The notes: generated from the letters alone by a model not told the origin. Positions 18,120 through 27,044 are shown, counted from the stretch's first letter. The stretch is DNA of 64,000 nt from Fluviicola chungangensis (GCF_007558725.1 NZ_VLPL01000007.1:181979-245978), one strand, 5' to 3'. Made by a program: numbers and translations.

Positions 18120-19688
18120 ATGAAACAGGCATTCCTTTTCCTTCTTCTTTTGAATGCTTTTCCAGGCAAATCCCAAACCTTTGTCCGGTCAGAGCTTCCT
18201 ACCCAGGTTTCCACTCCTTGGGAATTGTTCTACGGACCGGATTCCATGCTTTGGGTAACAGAAAGCAACGGAAGAGTTTCACGTATTGATCCGGAAACAG
18301 GAGATAAAACCGTTATCTATACCGCACCCGATTATTTCGGAGGAAGTCCTTTAGAAAATTCGGCCCTTTGCCCGAACCTCTCGATCGGTGCCGGCACTCT
18401 GGGCCTTGCCCTCCACCCGGATTTTCAACTTCCGGACTCTGCCTTCATTTATTTCATGTATTCATATAATTCGGGAACATCCGGAAATCCGGCTACCCGT
18501 TTTAAAATCAGAAGACTTAAATGGGACGGAAACACGCAGCAAGTTGTTTCTTACCAGGACATTGTCACGGGAATCTCAACCGGATATGACCATTTGGGAG
18601 GAAGATTACTGGCAGTAAAACAACATACGATTTCCTATTTATTCGTAACGATCGGGGATCACGGAGCCTCTGAAACAAACAGCCCGCAATGCTACAATCC
18701 GCAAACAGACAACCCAAATAATTTCGCACAAGACCCAACTACGGACAACGGAAAAATCCACCGTTACCATATGGATGGAAGTATCCCGGCCGATAACCCA
18801 ATTCCGGGAAATTCCTTTTTCACGCGCGGACACCGGAATCCGCAGGGATTGGTTTATAATACCAACCTGGACATCCTGTATGACATTGAACACGGAGACA
18901 GAACCGACGATGAAATCAATCTCCTGGAAAAAGGAATGAACTACGGATGGAAAAATGTTCATGGTTTTCACGACGACGATAATTTCCCGGGAGAAGCTGC
19001 ATACGTGAGCAATTACGTTCCGCACCCTCAAATTGCGAACGATCATTTGGTTGAACCGATTTACTCGATCTGCGACGTACCGACCCCAGCTTCCGGCAAC
19101 GGGATTTCCTGGTGCACCGTTGCTCCTTCTGACGGAATTTACTATAAGAGTACTGCCATTCCGGAATGGACGAACAGCATTTTGTTTGTGACATTGAAAA
19201 AGGGCGACAATACCGATATGGAATTGTACCAATTCAAATTAAATGCGCAAGGAACGATTACTCCTTCCACTACCCAGAATCCGAATCCCAAAAAGTATTT
19301 TGCAGAAGATCAGGATTTGAATGGCCGGCTGCGCGATATCGCCATTTCACCTGACGGAAAGAAAATTTACCTCGTAAACAACGGAGGAGCTGCTTCAGCG
19401 ACAGACAAAATTACGGTTTACACCTATGTGGAACCACCCGTTGTTCCTTATCCGAACGTCGGGTTGAAAATCATGCCCAATCCGTCTTCGGGAATGATCC
19501 AGATCGAGCTTCCGGAAAACAAACCATACACGCTTCAAATTTTTGATTACCGCGGAGCCAAGCTAAAAGAGATCAATGATGAGGTGTTGCTTATGAATCT
19601 GGATTTGTCGTCTTTTTCATCAGGCCTGTACTGGTTTCAATACGAATCGGAGAGCATGAAGCGGGTGCAGAATTTTGTGAAGGAATGA
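18120..19688 (+). CDS. Secreted glucose/sorbosone-dehydrogenase-like (PQQ-type) protein with type A T9SS signal
   Basis: 522 residues. The signal peptide (to about residue 19) is followed by a beta-propeller of the glucose/sorbosone dehydrogenase family: ALHPDF, YDHLGGRLL, GDHGA, GHRNPQGL, EHGDRTDDEINLLEKGMNYGW and HGFHDDDNFPG. Such enzymes usually oxidise sugars using PQQ; cofactor use here is inferred only. The last 75 residues (MPNPSSGMIQIELPE to the end) form a type A T9SS sorting domain, so the enzyme should be exported across the outer membrane. The ATG at 18120 starts the signal peptide; the frame is open much further upstream, but that part overlaps thiL. Confidence 0.88.
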   Translation: MKQAFLFLLLLNAFPGKSQTFVRSELPTQVSTPWELFYGPDSMLWVTESNGRVSRIDPETGDKTVIYTAPDYFGGSPLENSALCPNLSIGAGTLGLALHPDFQLPDSAFIYFMYSYNSGTSGNPATRFKIRRLKWDGNTQQVVSYQDIVTGISTGYDHLGGRLLAVKQHTISYLFVTIGDHGASETNSPQCYNPQTDNPNNFAQDPTTDNGKIHRYHMDGSIPADNPIPGNSFFTRGHRNPQGLVYNTNLDILYDIEHGDRTDDEINLLEKGMNYGWKNVHGFHDDDNFPGEAAYVSNYVPHPQIANDHLVEPIYSICDVPTPASGNGISWCTVAPSDGIYYKSTAIPEWTNSILFVTLKKGDNTDMELYQFKLNAQGTITPSTTQNPNPKKYFAEDQDLNGRLRDIAISPDGKKIYLVNNGGAASATDKITVYTYVEPPVVPYPNVGLKIMPNPSSGMIQIELPENKPYTLQIFDYRGAKLKEINDEVLLMNLDLSSFSSGLYWFQYESESMKRVQNFVKE

Positions 19689-19731
19689 CAATCCTCGGCC
19701 GTTCATTGAGATTCGCAAAGGAAAATGAAAA

Positions 19732-19761
19732 TCCTTCTTCGCTCTTCGAGCTTCGAAGGAT
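19732..19761. repeat. Hairpin after the glucose/sorbosone-dehydrogenase-like gene
   Basis: ATCCTTC (19732-19738) pairs with GAAGGAT (19755-19761), with an inner GCTC/GAGC stem separated by TTC spacers. It is followed by AATAAAAAA rather than U's, so it is at best an imperfect terminator for the plus strand. Confidence 0.5.
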
Positions 19762-19768
19762 AATAAAA

Positions 19769-19797
19769 AAGCTTCACCCGATTAAAGGGTGAAGCTT
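19769..19797 (-). terminator. Hairpin with minus-strand U-run
   Basis: AAGCTTCACCC (19769-19779) pairs with GGGTGAAGCTT (19787-19797). Read on the minus strand the stem is followed by a T-run, as expected for an intrinsic terminator. On the plus strand there is none. No protein gene ends here on the minus strand, so it may back up the zinc-ribbon gene terminator or end an unseen RNA. Confidence 0.55.
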
Positions 19798-19921
19798 AGT
19801 ATATAATAGAGATCAGAATTGACTTCTGATTCGTTATGCCTTGCTGTTAACTCTAAAATAGAAAGAAAAACAACCGGAAAAAAGTTAAGGAATTACAAAA
19901 TCCGGAGGCCTCAAATGAAAA

Positions 19922-19950
19922 AAAGCCCAGACGATAAATGCCCGGGCTTT
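19922..19950 (-). terminator. Terminator of the small zinc-ribbon gene
   Basis: On the minus strand AAAGCCC and GGGCTTT form a stem followed by a run of seven T's. It begins 18 bases after the stop codon of the 42-residue gene. Confidence 0.75.
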
Positions 19951-19967
19951 CTATCAATTTCTTTCAA

Positions 19968-20096
19968 TTAATGAATCGGTGGCGGTGTATTGGTTGGACA
20001 AGTTGGATTCGGGCAATGAGTTTGCCCGTCTGGCAACGGCGTTCCACACGCCGGACAAAACTTCTGCTCTTTAGCCAAATAAAATTGCTTTTTCAT
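19968..20096 (-). CDS. 42-residue zinc-ribbon microprotein
   Basis: A short reading frame beginning MKKQFYLAKEQKFCPACG and ending in a Pro-rich tail (TNTPPPIH). It has two Cys pairs, C-P-A-C and C-P-N-P-T-C, spaced like a zinc ribbon. A purine-rich stretch (ACGAGGGGT) lies just before the ATG, and an intrinsic terminator follows the stop, which argues for a real gene. Function unknown; ribbons of this kind bind zinc and often nucleic acid or protein partners. It may be missed by tools with a length cutoff. Confidence 0.7.
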   Translation of the reverse strand: MKKQFYLAKEQKFCPACGTPLPDGQTHCPNPTCPTNTPPPIH

Positions 20097-20195
20097 ACCC
20101 CTCGTTTTTGATTTTAAATGTAAGTTAATGGAAAAAGGAATTAGGAGACGTTAAAGAGTGTTAGAGCTTACCATTTCTCATACTAAAAAAATGTT

Positions 20196-20214
20196 CTAGG
20201 GTTTACAACCCTAG
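20196..20214 (-). terminator. Hairpin downstream of the minus-strand hypothetical pair
   Basis: CTAGGGTT (20196-20203) pairs with AACCCTAG (20207-20214) around a 3-nt loop. On the minus strand it is followed by AACATTTTTTT, consistent with a terminator for the genes at 20324-21274. Confidence 0.55.
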
Positions 20215-20323
20215 AAGGGTGGTTAACTTTTTTTGGGGTATCATTCACGCGCGAAGGCTAAACAAAAGAATTAGGAACTGCATCTGCGCGCGCGCTGCCA
20301 ATTGGAGTGGGGGAATTCAAACA

Positions 20324-20584
20324 CTAGCGATTACTCCACCATTGTTCAATTGTATCATTTGGATAGACATTGATCTTTTTCCCGAAATCATTCGTAAAAC
20401 AGTAATATGGAATACCATTTTGTCTACAAAATGTTGCCAACTCATACCCCCATTCCTCTAGTTCTTTTGTGCTTCCGTGCAAAGTGGACGGATGGAAAAA
20501 CAACGAGTTGTGATTTGGAACGTTCGGTGCAGGATACTTTCCTCTGCGTACAATTTGGTCTGGTCTTAATTCAATGCAATCCAT
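20324..20584 (-). CDS. Hypothetical protein (86 residues)
   Basis: A small soluble protein beginning MDCIELRPDQIVRRGKY and ending DTIEQWWSNR. No signal peptide, membrane helix or known domain was recognised. It follows the coiled-coil membrane protein gene by 39 bp (18 bp if a TTG at 20605 is used) and probably shares its transcript. The sequence between this gene and the hairpin at 20196 includes a GCGCGCGCGC run unlike the AT-rich surroundings. Function unknown. Confidence 0.55.
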   Translation of the reverse strand: MDCIELRPDQIVRRGKYPAPNVPNHNSLFFHPSTLHGSTKELEEWGYELATFCRQNGIPYYCFTNDFGKKINVYPNDTIEQWWSNR

Positions 20585-20623
20585 GGCTAGTGTTTTTATG
20601 TACAACGATTTTAGCTATTTTGG

Positions 20624-21274
20624 TTACTCGCTGTGTAAATCTTTACGCATTAAGGATATAAGATTCTTTCTATCTTCAACCGTTTCGTCCTTTAATTTCT
20701 GTAGCTTATTATTTACCGCATCGAAATCTACTTTTCCAGAACAGATCGCTATCGGGTCAGCAAATATGGAGTTAGATATCTCTGCTACCTTTTGATAGTT
20801 CAGTCTCAATTTCTCAAAAATTGAATTGATTTCGTTTGTTGCGACCAACTTGATTTCATTTGTTTGAACAGCAATGTCTTTCAATCCTTCCATTGCTTTA
20901 CTAACCATTCCATCAAACATATCGCCATACTGATTGATTGCTTTCATACTATTTGCTTCATCTTCCCTATACAAATACAAAGCATTTACAAGCTGTGACA
21001 TCCACACTCCCGTCTCTTCTTTTTGAAGTAATGGGGTTTCGGCTTCAAACTTATCTAAGAGTGAAAGGTATTTGAGATAAACATCGTACCTCTTTTGATA
21101 CTGATGATCTTGAATTTTGTACTTCGCTATTACTTTTTCCTGTTCCTCCGTCCGTTTTGCGATAGTTTCTAGTTCAGCCTGAAATTTAGCTTTAGCATTG
21201 GTATAGGTAGTTAAGTAAGTGATGAGCGTAGCACAAATGGCAGACCCAATTGCCCAAAATATATTTACTTCCAT
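20624..21274 (-). CDS. Membrane-anchored coiled-coil protein
   Basis: 216 residues. One N-terminal membrane helix (about residues 4-23, IFWAIGSAICATLITYLTTY) is followed by a long, charged helical region with heptad character (KAKFQAELETIAKRTEEQEK onward). The C-terminal part has no known fold. It is likely held in the inner membrane with a cytoplasmic coiled coil. The ATG at 21274 is chosen because it begins the helix and a TACTTTTG box lies 19 bp upstream. It is the first gene of a likely two-gene unit. Function unknown. Confidence 0.7.
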   Translation of the reverse strand: MEVNIFWAIGSAICATLITYLTTYTNAKAKFQAELETIAKRTEEQEKVIAKYKIQDHQYQKRYDVYLKYLSLLDKFEAETPLLQKEETGVWMSQLVNALYLYREDEANSMKAINQYGDMFDGMVSKAMEGLKDIAVQTNEIKLVATNEINSIFEKLRLNYQKVAEISNSIFADPIAICSGKVDFDAVNNKLQKLKDETVEDRKNLISLMRKDLHSE

Positions 21275-21293
21275 GATTAGATTACTGTTTATA

Positions 21294-21301
21294 CAAAAGT
21301 A
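21294..21301 (-). promoter_or_regulatory. -7 box (TACTTTTG) of the coiled-coil gene
   Basis: An exact TAnnTTTG on the minus strand, 19 bases before the ATG at 21274. Confidence 0.5.
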
Positions 21302-21387
21302 TTGAAAACAGGTTAATATCGTGTTGAAAACAATCAAATAAATATCCTGTAAACAAGCAACTTATGGAAGAAATATGCATCTATAAT

Positions 21388-21415
21388 AAAGGGCAGAACT
21401 GCAATTCCGCCCTTT
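21388..21415. terminator. Hairpin between the coiled-coil and KTSC-like genes
   Basis: AAAGGGC (21388-21394) pairs with GCCCTTT (21409-21415), with an inner GAA/TTC stem. No U-run of note follows. Its role is unclear because the flanking genes are divergent. Confidence 0.4.
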
Positions 21416-21544
21416 AATTGGTTGGAAGATGCACAACCAAATAAGATTGCCATCTACCAGTACTTTGGGCTAAGATAGTACTTTCTTTAAAATTCGGTAT
21501 CTGCACGTAACATCCACCGTGTTTATGGATGAAAATTGCATTAT

Positions 21545-21775
21545 ATGGTACAACGCTACCTTAACAGAGGAGGAAACTCCAACGTAGCGAACTACTCAAT
21601 TGAAGGAGACAGCATTACTGTTCAGTTCAAAGATGGTTCTATGTATTTGTACAATTACTTTTCTACAGGTGTCGCTGGTGTAGAACAAATGAAGCGACTA
21701 GCAGTAAACGGAATGGGGTTGAACAGTTACATTAGTCGATTTGTTAGAAAACAATACGCGAGAAAACTACGTTAG
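21545..21775 (+). CDS. KTSC-like domain protein
   Basis: 76 residues. The pattern SNVANYSIEGDSITVQF-KDG-SMYLYNY, then a Gly/Asn turn and YISRFVRKQYARK, resembles the KTSC domain, a small module named for its likeness to the C-terminus of some lysyl-tRNA synthetases. Stand-alone KTSC proteins are common near phage and mobile genes, and their role is poorly known. The start is ATG at 21545; the three codons before it begin with TTG. A good terminator follows. The assignment rests on pattern only. Confidence 0.6.
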   Translation: MVQRYLNRGGNSNVANYSIEGDSITVQFKDGSMYLYNYFSTGVAGVEQMKRLAVNGMGLNSYISRFVRKQYARKLR

Positions 21776-21781
21776 AAAATT

Positions 21782-21809
21782 GAGGTCATTCGTTTGGGTG
21801 ACCTCTTTT
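21782..21809 (+). terminator. Terminator after the KTSC-like gene
   Basis: GAGGTCA (21782-21788) pairs with TGACCTC (21799-21805), followed by TTTTC. Confidence 0.8.
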
Positions 21810-21944
21810 CTATTTCTGTACCAAATCCCGTCCCCACTCCAGTCTTTTGTGCCTCCGCTCTCAAAACTCACACTGAAAAAGGGAAAGGAATTTCTCTGAA
21901 AATCGAAAAGAGCGAGTATGAAGCGTGAAAGAGGAACAAAAGAA

Positions 21945-21970
21945 AAAAGGAACTCTTTCGAATTCCTTTT
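21945..21970 (-). terminator. Terminator after tRNA-Gln
   Basis: On the minus strand AAAAGGAA and TTCCTTTT form a stem with a 10-nt loop, followed by further T's, starting about nine bases after the tRNA 3' end. Confidence 0.7.
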
Positions 21971-21978
21971 CCTTTTGT

Positions 21979-22050
21979 TGACCCACTAGGGCTCGAACCT
22001 AGACTCTTCTGGACCAAAACCAGACGTGTTGCCAGTTACACCATGGGTCA
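21979..22050 (-). tRNA. tRNA-Gln (anticodon UUG)
   Basis: 72 bases on the minus strand. The acceptor arms TGACCCA and TGGGTCA pair. The anticodon stem TCTGG/CCAGA encloses loop TTTTGGT, giving anticodon TTG. The T arm reads TAGGTTCGAGCCCTA. The CCA end is not encoded. It reads CAA codons and, by wobble, CAG. Confidence 0.95.
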
Positions 22051-22060
22051 ATTGCGAGGG

Positions 22061-22090
22061 CAAAGTTAATACTAAATTCTTTTCATACAA
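22061..22090 (-). promoter_or_regulatory. tRNA-Gln promoter (TTG, 19 nt, TAACTTTG)
   Basis: On the minus strand TTG (22090-22088), a 19-nt spacer and TAACTTTG (22068-22061) match the Bacteroidota promoter. Transcription should begin about six bases before the mature tRNA end. Confidence 0.75.
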
Positions 22091-22233
22091 GAAAAGCAGG
22101 AAAAAAATTGGTGTTTTTCCGCGCAAAAGTGGAAAAAACGTTGAATTTCATTCATTTAGCATTTTTCAACATTTCTATGAGGAATCGTCGCAATATATTT
22201 ATAACTTCGCGAGTCAAACTTTCAAAGTAAATC

Positions 22234-25200
22234 ATGAATTACAATAAACTGAATAACCTGACAGGCTGGTTTGTTTTTTTAATCGCAACGATTGTTTATT
22301 TCCTGACCATTGAAGACACCGTTTCACTTTGGGATTGTGGGGAATACATTACAGCAGCACATAAATTAGAAGTTGGTCACCCTCCGGGCGCACCGTTATT
22401 CATGGTACTTGGACGTTTGTTCTCTTTCTTTGCAGAACCGGAAATGGTAGCTGTATGGATCAACCGCCTTTCAGCTTTATGCAGTTCGTTTACCATCTTA
22501 TTCCTTTACTGGTCGATTACCATGTTTGGTAAAAAGATCATGCAACGCAAAGAAAGAGATTGGTCGAGAGGTGATCAGATCGCTACTATCGGAGCGGGAG
22601 TTGTCGGTGCTTTGGCTTACACATTCTCTGATTCCTTCTGGTTCTCTGCTGTTGAAGGGGAAGTTTATGCCATGTCATCCCTGTTCACTGCCGCCATTTT
22701 CTGGATGATTCTGAAATGGGATGCTGAAATGATCGGTATCAAACACGGAGAAATCAAAGACGGAAGATCTCCGATGCGCTGGATGATCCTAATTTGGTTC
22801 ATGTTCGGTTTGGCAATCGGTGTCCATTTATTGGGTCTACTTGCTGTGCCAGCAATTGCATTCGTAATGTATTTCAATCTTTGGGAGAAAACCAACCTGA
22901 AAGGAATCATCCTGACCGGTTTGATTTCAGTTGTCGTACTGGCATTTGTGCAGGAAGGAATTATTCCAGGATCCGTTGCAGTGGCTTCTTCTTTCGAGGT
23001 GGCATTTGTAAATTCATTCGGTTTACCGTTCTTCTCCGGTACCATTTTCTTCTTCCTTCTGCTGGTCGGCCTATTCATATGGGCTTTCCGATATGCAAAA
23101 AGAAAAGCAAAACCTATCTTAAATACCGCCTTGTGGAGTTTGGCGTTTTTATTGATCGGTTACGGTTCTTTTGCCGTGATCGTGATCCGTTCCAACGCAA
23201 ATACTCCATTGGATGAGAACGACCCCGAAAACCTGGTAACTCTTCATGCCTATTTGAAACGCGAGCAATACGGTTCCTGGCCGATCCTGAATGGAAACTA
23301 CTGGAACTCTACATTGGCAGATCAAAGTGAGTATGAAGACGGATCGCCGTTTTACCTGCGCCGTTTCGTGGTGGAAAATGATCAAACAGGAATGGATGCA
23401 AAAGCATTCATGACAGAAAAAGAAGCAACCGACTGGGCAAAATCGAAAGGAAGAAACTATTCTGTGAAAGAAAAGTATTTCTCCAGTAACGAAAGTGTCA
23501 GAAAGAAAAGCAAGCAGGTATATGCTCAAACAACTTTCTTACCACGTATGTACTACACTTCCGGTAATCCGAATGATCCGAAAATTGTTGCTTATAAGAA
23601 TTGGTCCGGATATGATCCGACGGACGTAGCGGATTCGGATGAAAATGGAGCTGATGGGCTGAGACTTCCGCGATTTAGAGAAAACATGCGGTATATGTTC
23701 AGCTATCAAATGAACTGGATGTACTGGCGTTATTTCATGTGGAATTTCTCCGGTCGTCAGAATGACTTTCAAGGCCATGGAGATGAAATGCGCGGAAACT
23801 GGATCTCCGGATTCTCATTCATTGATGATGCGCGTTTGGGGAACCAGGAGCACGCACCTTACTACACCCTGGAAAATCCAGCTCACAATAATTTCTGGAT
23901 GCTTCCACTTGTTTTGGGGGTGATCGGATTGATCTTCCATTTCTACAGAGCTCCGAAAGACGCATTTATCGTATTCCTGACATTCTTCTTTACCGGAATT
24001 GCGATCGTTATTTACCTGAACCAAAAACCGTTTGAACCACGTGAGCGTGATTACGCATACGCAGCATCCTTCTATGCCTTCGCTTTCTGGATTGGATTGA
24101 GCGTTCTTGCCTTGTACGATGCCTACAAAAACTTCCAGAAAGAAGACTGGAAGAAAATGCTGATCGGTTACGGTGCATTAACCGGATTCATTCTGATCTT
24201 CGCTGCTTCAGGTGGTGGTGTCATTTTGACAACCTGGTTAATTATTGCAATTATCGGTTTGGTATTGCTGGGATTAGCATTCGGACTGCGGAAAGCGCTT
24301 CCGAACAACACAGTTGCCGCAACCTTATTTACGTTACTTACTTTATTCGTTCCTTACATCATGGGCGAACAGGGATGGGATGACCACGATCGTTCCAACA
24401 AATCTTCTGCTCATGATTTAGCATACAATTACCTTCAATCCTGCGCTAAAAACGGAATCATTTTCTCTGTAGGAGATAACGATACATTCCCGCTATGGTA
24501 TTTGCAGGAAGTGGAAGGTGAGCGCACAGACGTACGCGTATGTAACACGAGCTTATTCGACACGGACTGGTACACCAACCAGATGAAGATGAAAATGTAC
24601 GATTCCGAACCGCTTCCTATTACATTTAGAGAAGACCAGATTCTTCAATGGGCTGGTGGAACGGATCAAGCGTTTTTTAAAGAAGCATTTTCTGTACCTA
24701 CAACATCCACAACCTGGATGCTAAATCAGGGAATGAATCGAAAAACAATGGAAAGATTGTTTGATCTTAAAGTAAAAAATAGCCCTCAAGAATTCAATCA
24801 AGCATTTACAAACTTTAAGAATATAGCATCTTCAGCGCTTTCTTCTGTGAAAGCAAAAGATCCGGCATTTGATCCAAGAATCAATGAAATCCGCCAATCA
24901 TTCAATAGTGCAAACGTTGATTCTTCTAATATGGAAACTATCGAAAGTATGGAAAATGGCATTCTTGAAATTTTTGAAGGATATAGAAACCAAATCCTGG
25001 AAGCTGATGTAAAAGCATTGGAATCACTGCAGGAAATTATGTCTACCTGGGAAGATGGATGGTCTTTCCTTCCATTGAAAGATGTAATCTCTTTCATGCA
25101 GGACGATGACAACATGATCAGATTCAGAACGTCTTCATTAAGAGTCATTCCAAGTACCGGTTTCATCCTTCCTGTGAATAAGAAAAATGCCTTAGCATCC

Positions 25201-26421
25201 GGTATTATCTCGAAAGAAGAAGTATCAAACTGTGAAGATGAAATTCGTTTCCGTTTCAATTCTAGATCCGTTCAAACAATCACAAAATCTGACATTATGA
25301 TTTTGGACATGTTGGCCCACAACGACTGGAAACGCCCGATGTACTTTACTTCTCCGGGTAATACGGAAGTTTCTACAGCCATGTACCAAAGCGGACATTT
25401 ACGCACCAATGGCATGGCATGGGAAATTACTCCTATTCTAGCTCAAGGCAGAACTCCGATCAATGAAAAATTGATGTACAAACACATCATGGAAACCTAC
25501 CATTACGGAAAAATGAATAATCCGGATGTATTGACAGATTACTACGCCAGAAGACAAACAGTTCAGTTCAGAACCATGTTTGCACAATTGGCAGAACATT
25601 ATGTGATCGAAGCAGAGCAGATGGAAATGAGTAAACAGCAATACGGCCCGATGTTGAAGAACCTGCGCGCTTCTGGTCAGGCAAGAGTTGCCGATTCGCT
25701 GGAAAACACCTTCAAAGGAAGCTTGGGAATGACTGTAGCTGAATTACGCAAGAAAGCAGCACAAGTGATTCACAAATCACTGGAAGTGATGCCGGCAAAT
25801 ATTGTATTGGATTACGGTGAAAGACCTTCTCCGGCAGGTTCGATCAAAGATGCTAACGGCGCGGAATACCAACAATTCCAGGATGGAGTGCTACAGGATT
25901 ATGTAGGTCTTCTATACAGAGCCAATGACAAAGCGGGTGCTGAAAAACTGGGCGCAGAAGTAGCCCGTCAATTGGAAAGTATCCTGGGTTACTTTAAAAA
26001 CAGCCCGGCACAGTTTGCCACATCAAATGATATGGATTACATCGCGGCGGTAATTAACTACGCGACCATTCACAAATTTGCAGGTGATCCACGTATCGGA
26101 AATCCGAACGGAGCATTGATCAACCGGACAACGAAAGAGTTAGAAGCATTGTACAATGTAGACTTAACACGTATCTATAACGAATTGGATCAGTTGTCCT
26201 TAGAAAACGGAGAAAGCAGAACCGACGGAAATTTTGCTTCGAAGAAAGCACGCTTACAAGGTACGATGAATGCAATCGACTTTACATTTGAATTAACAGG
26301 AACACAAGTACCAACAGCCCCACAACCGGCTTCTAACGGAATGCCTGTAGGAGGTGATGCAATTCTGCCGGAAACATTACCAAAAGGAGCTGAGTCTGAC
26401 AGTGAACCGATTGTTGGGTAA
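22234..26421 (+). CDS. DUF2723 (TMEM260-like) large membrane protein
   Basis: 1395 residues. The N-terminal half has about a dozen membrane helices and opens with the DUF2723 signature: SLWDCGEYITAAHKLEVGHP, with the Asp-Cys-Gly-Glu in the first external loop and then PPGAPLF. That arrangement recalls GT-C-fold glycosyltransferases, whose catalytic acidic residue sits in this loop. The C-terminal half is a long soluble region, probably periplasmic, without recognised domains. The eukaryotic homologue TMEM260 is a protein O-mannosyltransferase, so a surface glycosylation role is plausible but unproven. It is followed 11 bp later by a polysaccharide deacetylase. Confidence 0.88.
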   Translation: MNYNKLNNLTGWFVFLIATIVYFLTIEDTVSLWDCGEYITAAHKLEVGHPPGAPLFMVLGRLFSFFAEPEMVAVWINRLSALCSSFTILFLYWSITMFGKKIMQRKERDWSRGDQIATIGAGVVGALAYTFSDSFWFSAVEGEVYAMSSLFTAAIFWMILKWDAEMIGIKHGEIKDGRSPMRWMILIWFMFGLAIGVHLLGLLAVPAIAFVMYFNLWEKTNLKGIILTGLISVVVLAFVQEGIIPGSVAVASSFEVAFVNSFGLPFFSGTIFFFLLLVGLFIWAFRYAKRKAKPILNTALWSLAFLLIGYGSFAVIVIRSNANTPLDENDPENLVTLHAYLKREQYGSWPILNGNYWNSTLADQSEYEDGSPFYLRRFVVENDQTGMDAKAFMTEKEATDWAKSKGRNYSVKEKYFSSNESVRKKSKQVYAQTTFLPRMYYTSGNPNDPKIVAYKNWSGYDPTDVADSDENGADGLRLPRFRENMRYMFSYQMNWMYWRYFMWNFSGRQNDFQGHGDEMRGNWISGFSFIDDARLGNQEHAPYYTLENPAHNNFWMLPLVLGVIGLIFHFYRAPKDAFIVFLTFFFTGIAIVIYLNQKPFEPRERDYAYAASFYAFAFWIGLSVLALYDAYKNFQKEDWKKMLIGYGALTGFILIFAASGGGVILTTWLIIAIIGLVLLGLAFGLRKALPNNTVAATLFTLLTLFVPYIMGEQGWDDHDRSNKSSAHDLAYNYLQSCAKNGIIFSVGDNDTFPLWYLQEVEGERTDVRVCNTSLFDTDWYTNQMKMKMYDSEPLPITFREDQILQWAGGTDQAFFKEAFSVPTTSTTWMLNQGMNRKTMERLFDLKVKNSPQEFNQAFTNFKNIASSALSSVKAKDPAFDPRINEIRQSFNSANVDSSNMETIESMENGILEIFEGYRNQILEADVKALESLQEIMSTWEDGWSFLPLKDVISFMQDDDNMIRFRTSSLRVIPSTGFILPVNKKNALASGIISKEEVSNCEDEIRFRFNSRSVQTITKSDIMILDMLAHNDWKRPMYFTSPGNTEVSTAMYQSGHLRTNGMAWEITPILAQGRTPINEKLMYKHIMETYHYGKMNNPDVLTDYYARRQTVQFRTMFAQLAEHYVIEAEQMEMSKQQYGPMLKNLRASGQARVADSLENTFKGSLGMTVAELRKKAAQVIHKSLEVMPANIVLDYGERPSPAGSIKDANGAEYQQFQDGVLQDYVGLLYRANDKAGAEKLGAEVARQLESILGYFKNSPAQFATSNDMDYIAAVINYATIHKFAGDPRIGNPNGALINRTTKELEALYNVDLTRIYNELDQLSLENGESRTDGNFASKKARLQGTMNAIDFTFELTGTQVPTAPQPASNGMPVGGDAILPETLPKGAESDSEPIVG

Positions 26422-26432
26422 ATCATTTCTAA

Positions 26433-27044
26433 ATGAAACTCTTTAAACCTCCACGCTTAACGAATTGGGTTTTTCCAAGGTTAAGGTGGAGGTTTTCCAT
26501 TTCTGAACCAGTGGTGTTTATCACTTTTGATGATGGACCGAATCCGGAAATCACTCCTTTTGTTTTGGACCTGTTGAAACAATACAAATGGAAAGCTACC
26601 TTCTTCTGTGTAGGCCAGAATATTGTTAAATACCCCGAATTATTCCAACGCATCAAAATGGAAGGTCATGTAATTGGAAATCACACGATGAATCATCTGA
26701 ATTCGGTCAAAACGGAAAATGAAACTTACCTGCAATCCTTTCGTGAATTTGAAACATCATTCCCTACCAAACTGTTCCGCCCTCCATATGGCAGGATCAA
26801 ACCGAGTGTTGCAAAAGAAATCGGGAGAACACATCAAATCATTATGTGGTCCTGGTTGTCGTACGATTACGACTTCAAAGTGAGTAATGAACGGATCCTT
26901 TCAGAGGTGAAGCGAATCAAAAAAGGAGAGATCCTCGTATTGCACGACAATGCAAAGATCACCGAAAGACAAAAGGAATTACTGCCGCGCTTGTTTCAAT
27001 CGGTGAATGAGATGGGATTCCGGTCGGAAGCTATTTCTGTTTAG
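26433..27044 (+). CDS. Polysaccharide deacetylase (NodB family, CE4)
   Basis: 203 residues with all NodB motifs: TFDDGPNPE (catalytic base and metal-binding Asp), HTMNH (the H-x3-H metal site), RPPYGR, and LVLHD near the end. Such enzymes remove N-acetyl groups from chitin-like or peptidoglycan-like sugars. No clear cleavable signal peptide is seen, so its location is uncertain. It lies 11 bp after the DUF2723 gene, probably co-transcribed, and its end overlaps the convergent DUF2480 gene by 14 bp. Confidence 0.9.
   Translation: MKLFKPPRLTNWVFPRLRWRFSISEPVVFITFDDGPNPEITPFVLDLLKQYKWKATFFCVGQNIVKYPELFQRIKMEGHVIGNHTMNHLNSVKTENETYLQSFREFETSFPTKLFRPPYGRIKPSVAKEIGRTHQIIMWSWLSYDYDFKVSNERILSEVKRIKKGEILVLHDNAKITERQKELLPRLFQSVNEMGFRSEAISV

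Noticed and set aside
20464..21857. Direct repeat CTTTTGTGCTTCCG (20464-20477) and CTTTTGTGCCTCCG (21844-21857)
   Set aside because: 13 of 14 bases match, but the first copy is coding sequence and the flanks do not match; probably chance or an old fragment.
20196..22050. Genomic island with an attachment-site repeat of the tRNA-Gln 3' end
   Set aside because: I found only short CTAGGG-type matches near 20196 and no integrase gene, so an att site cannot be supported.
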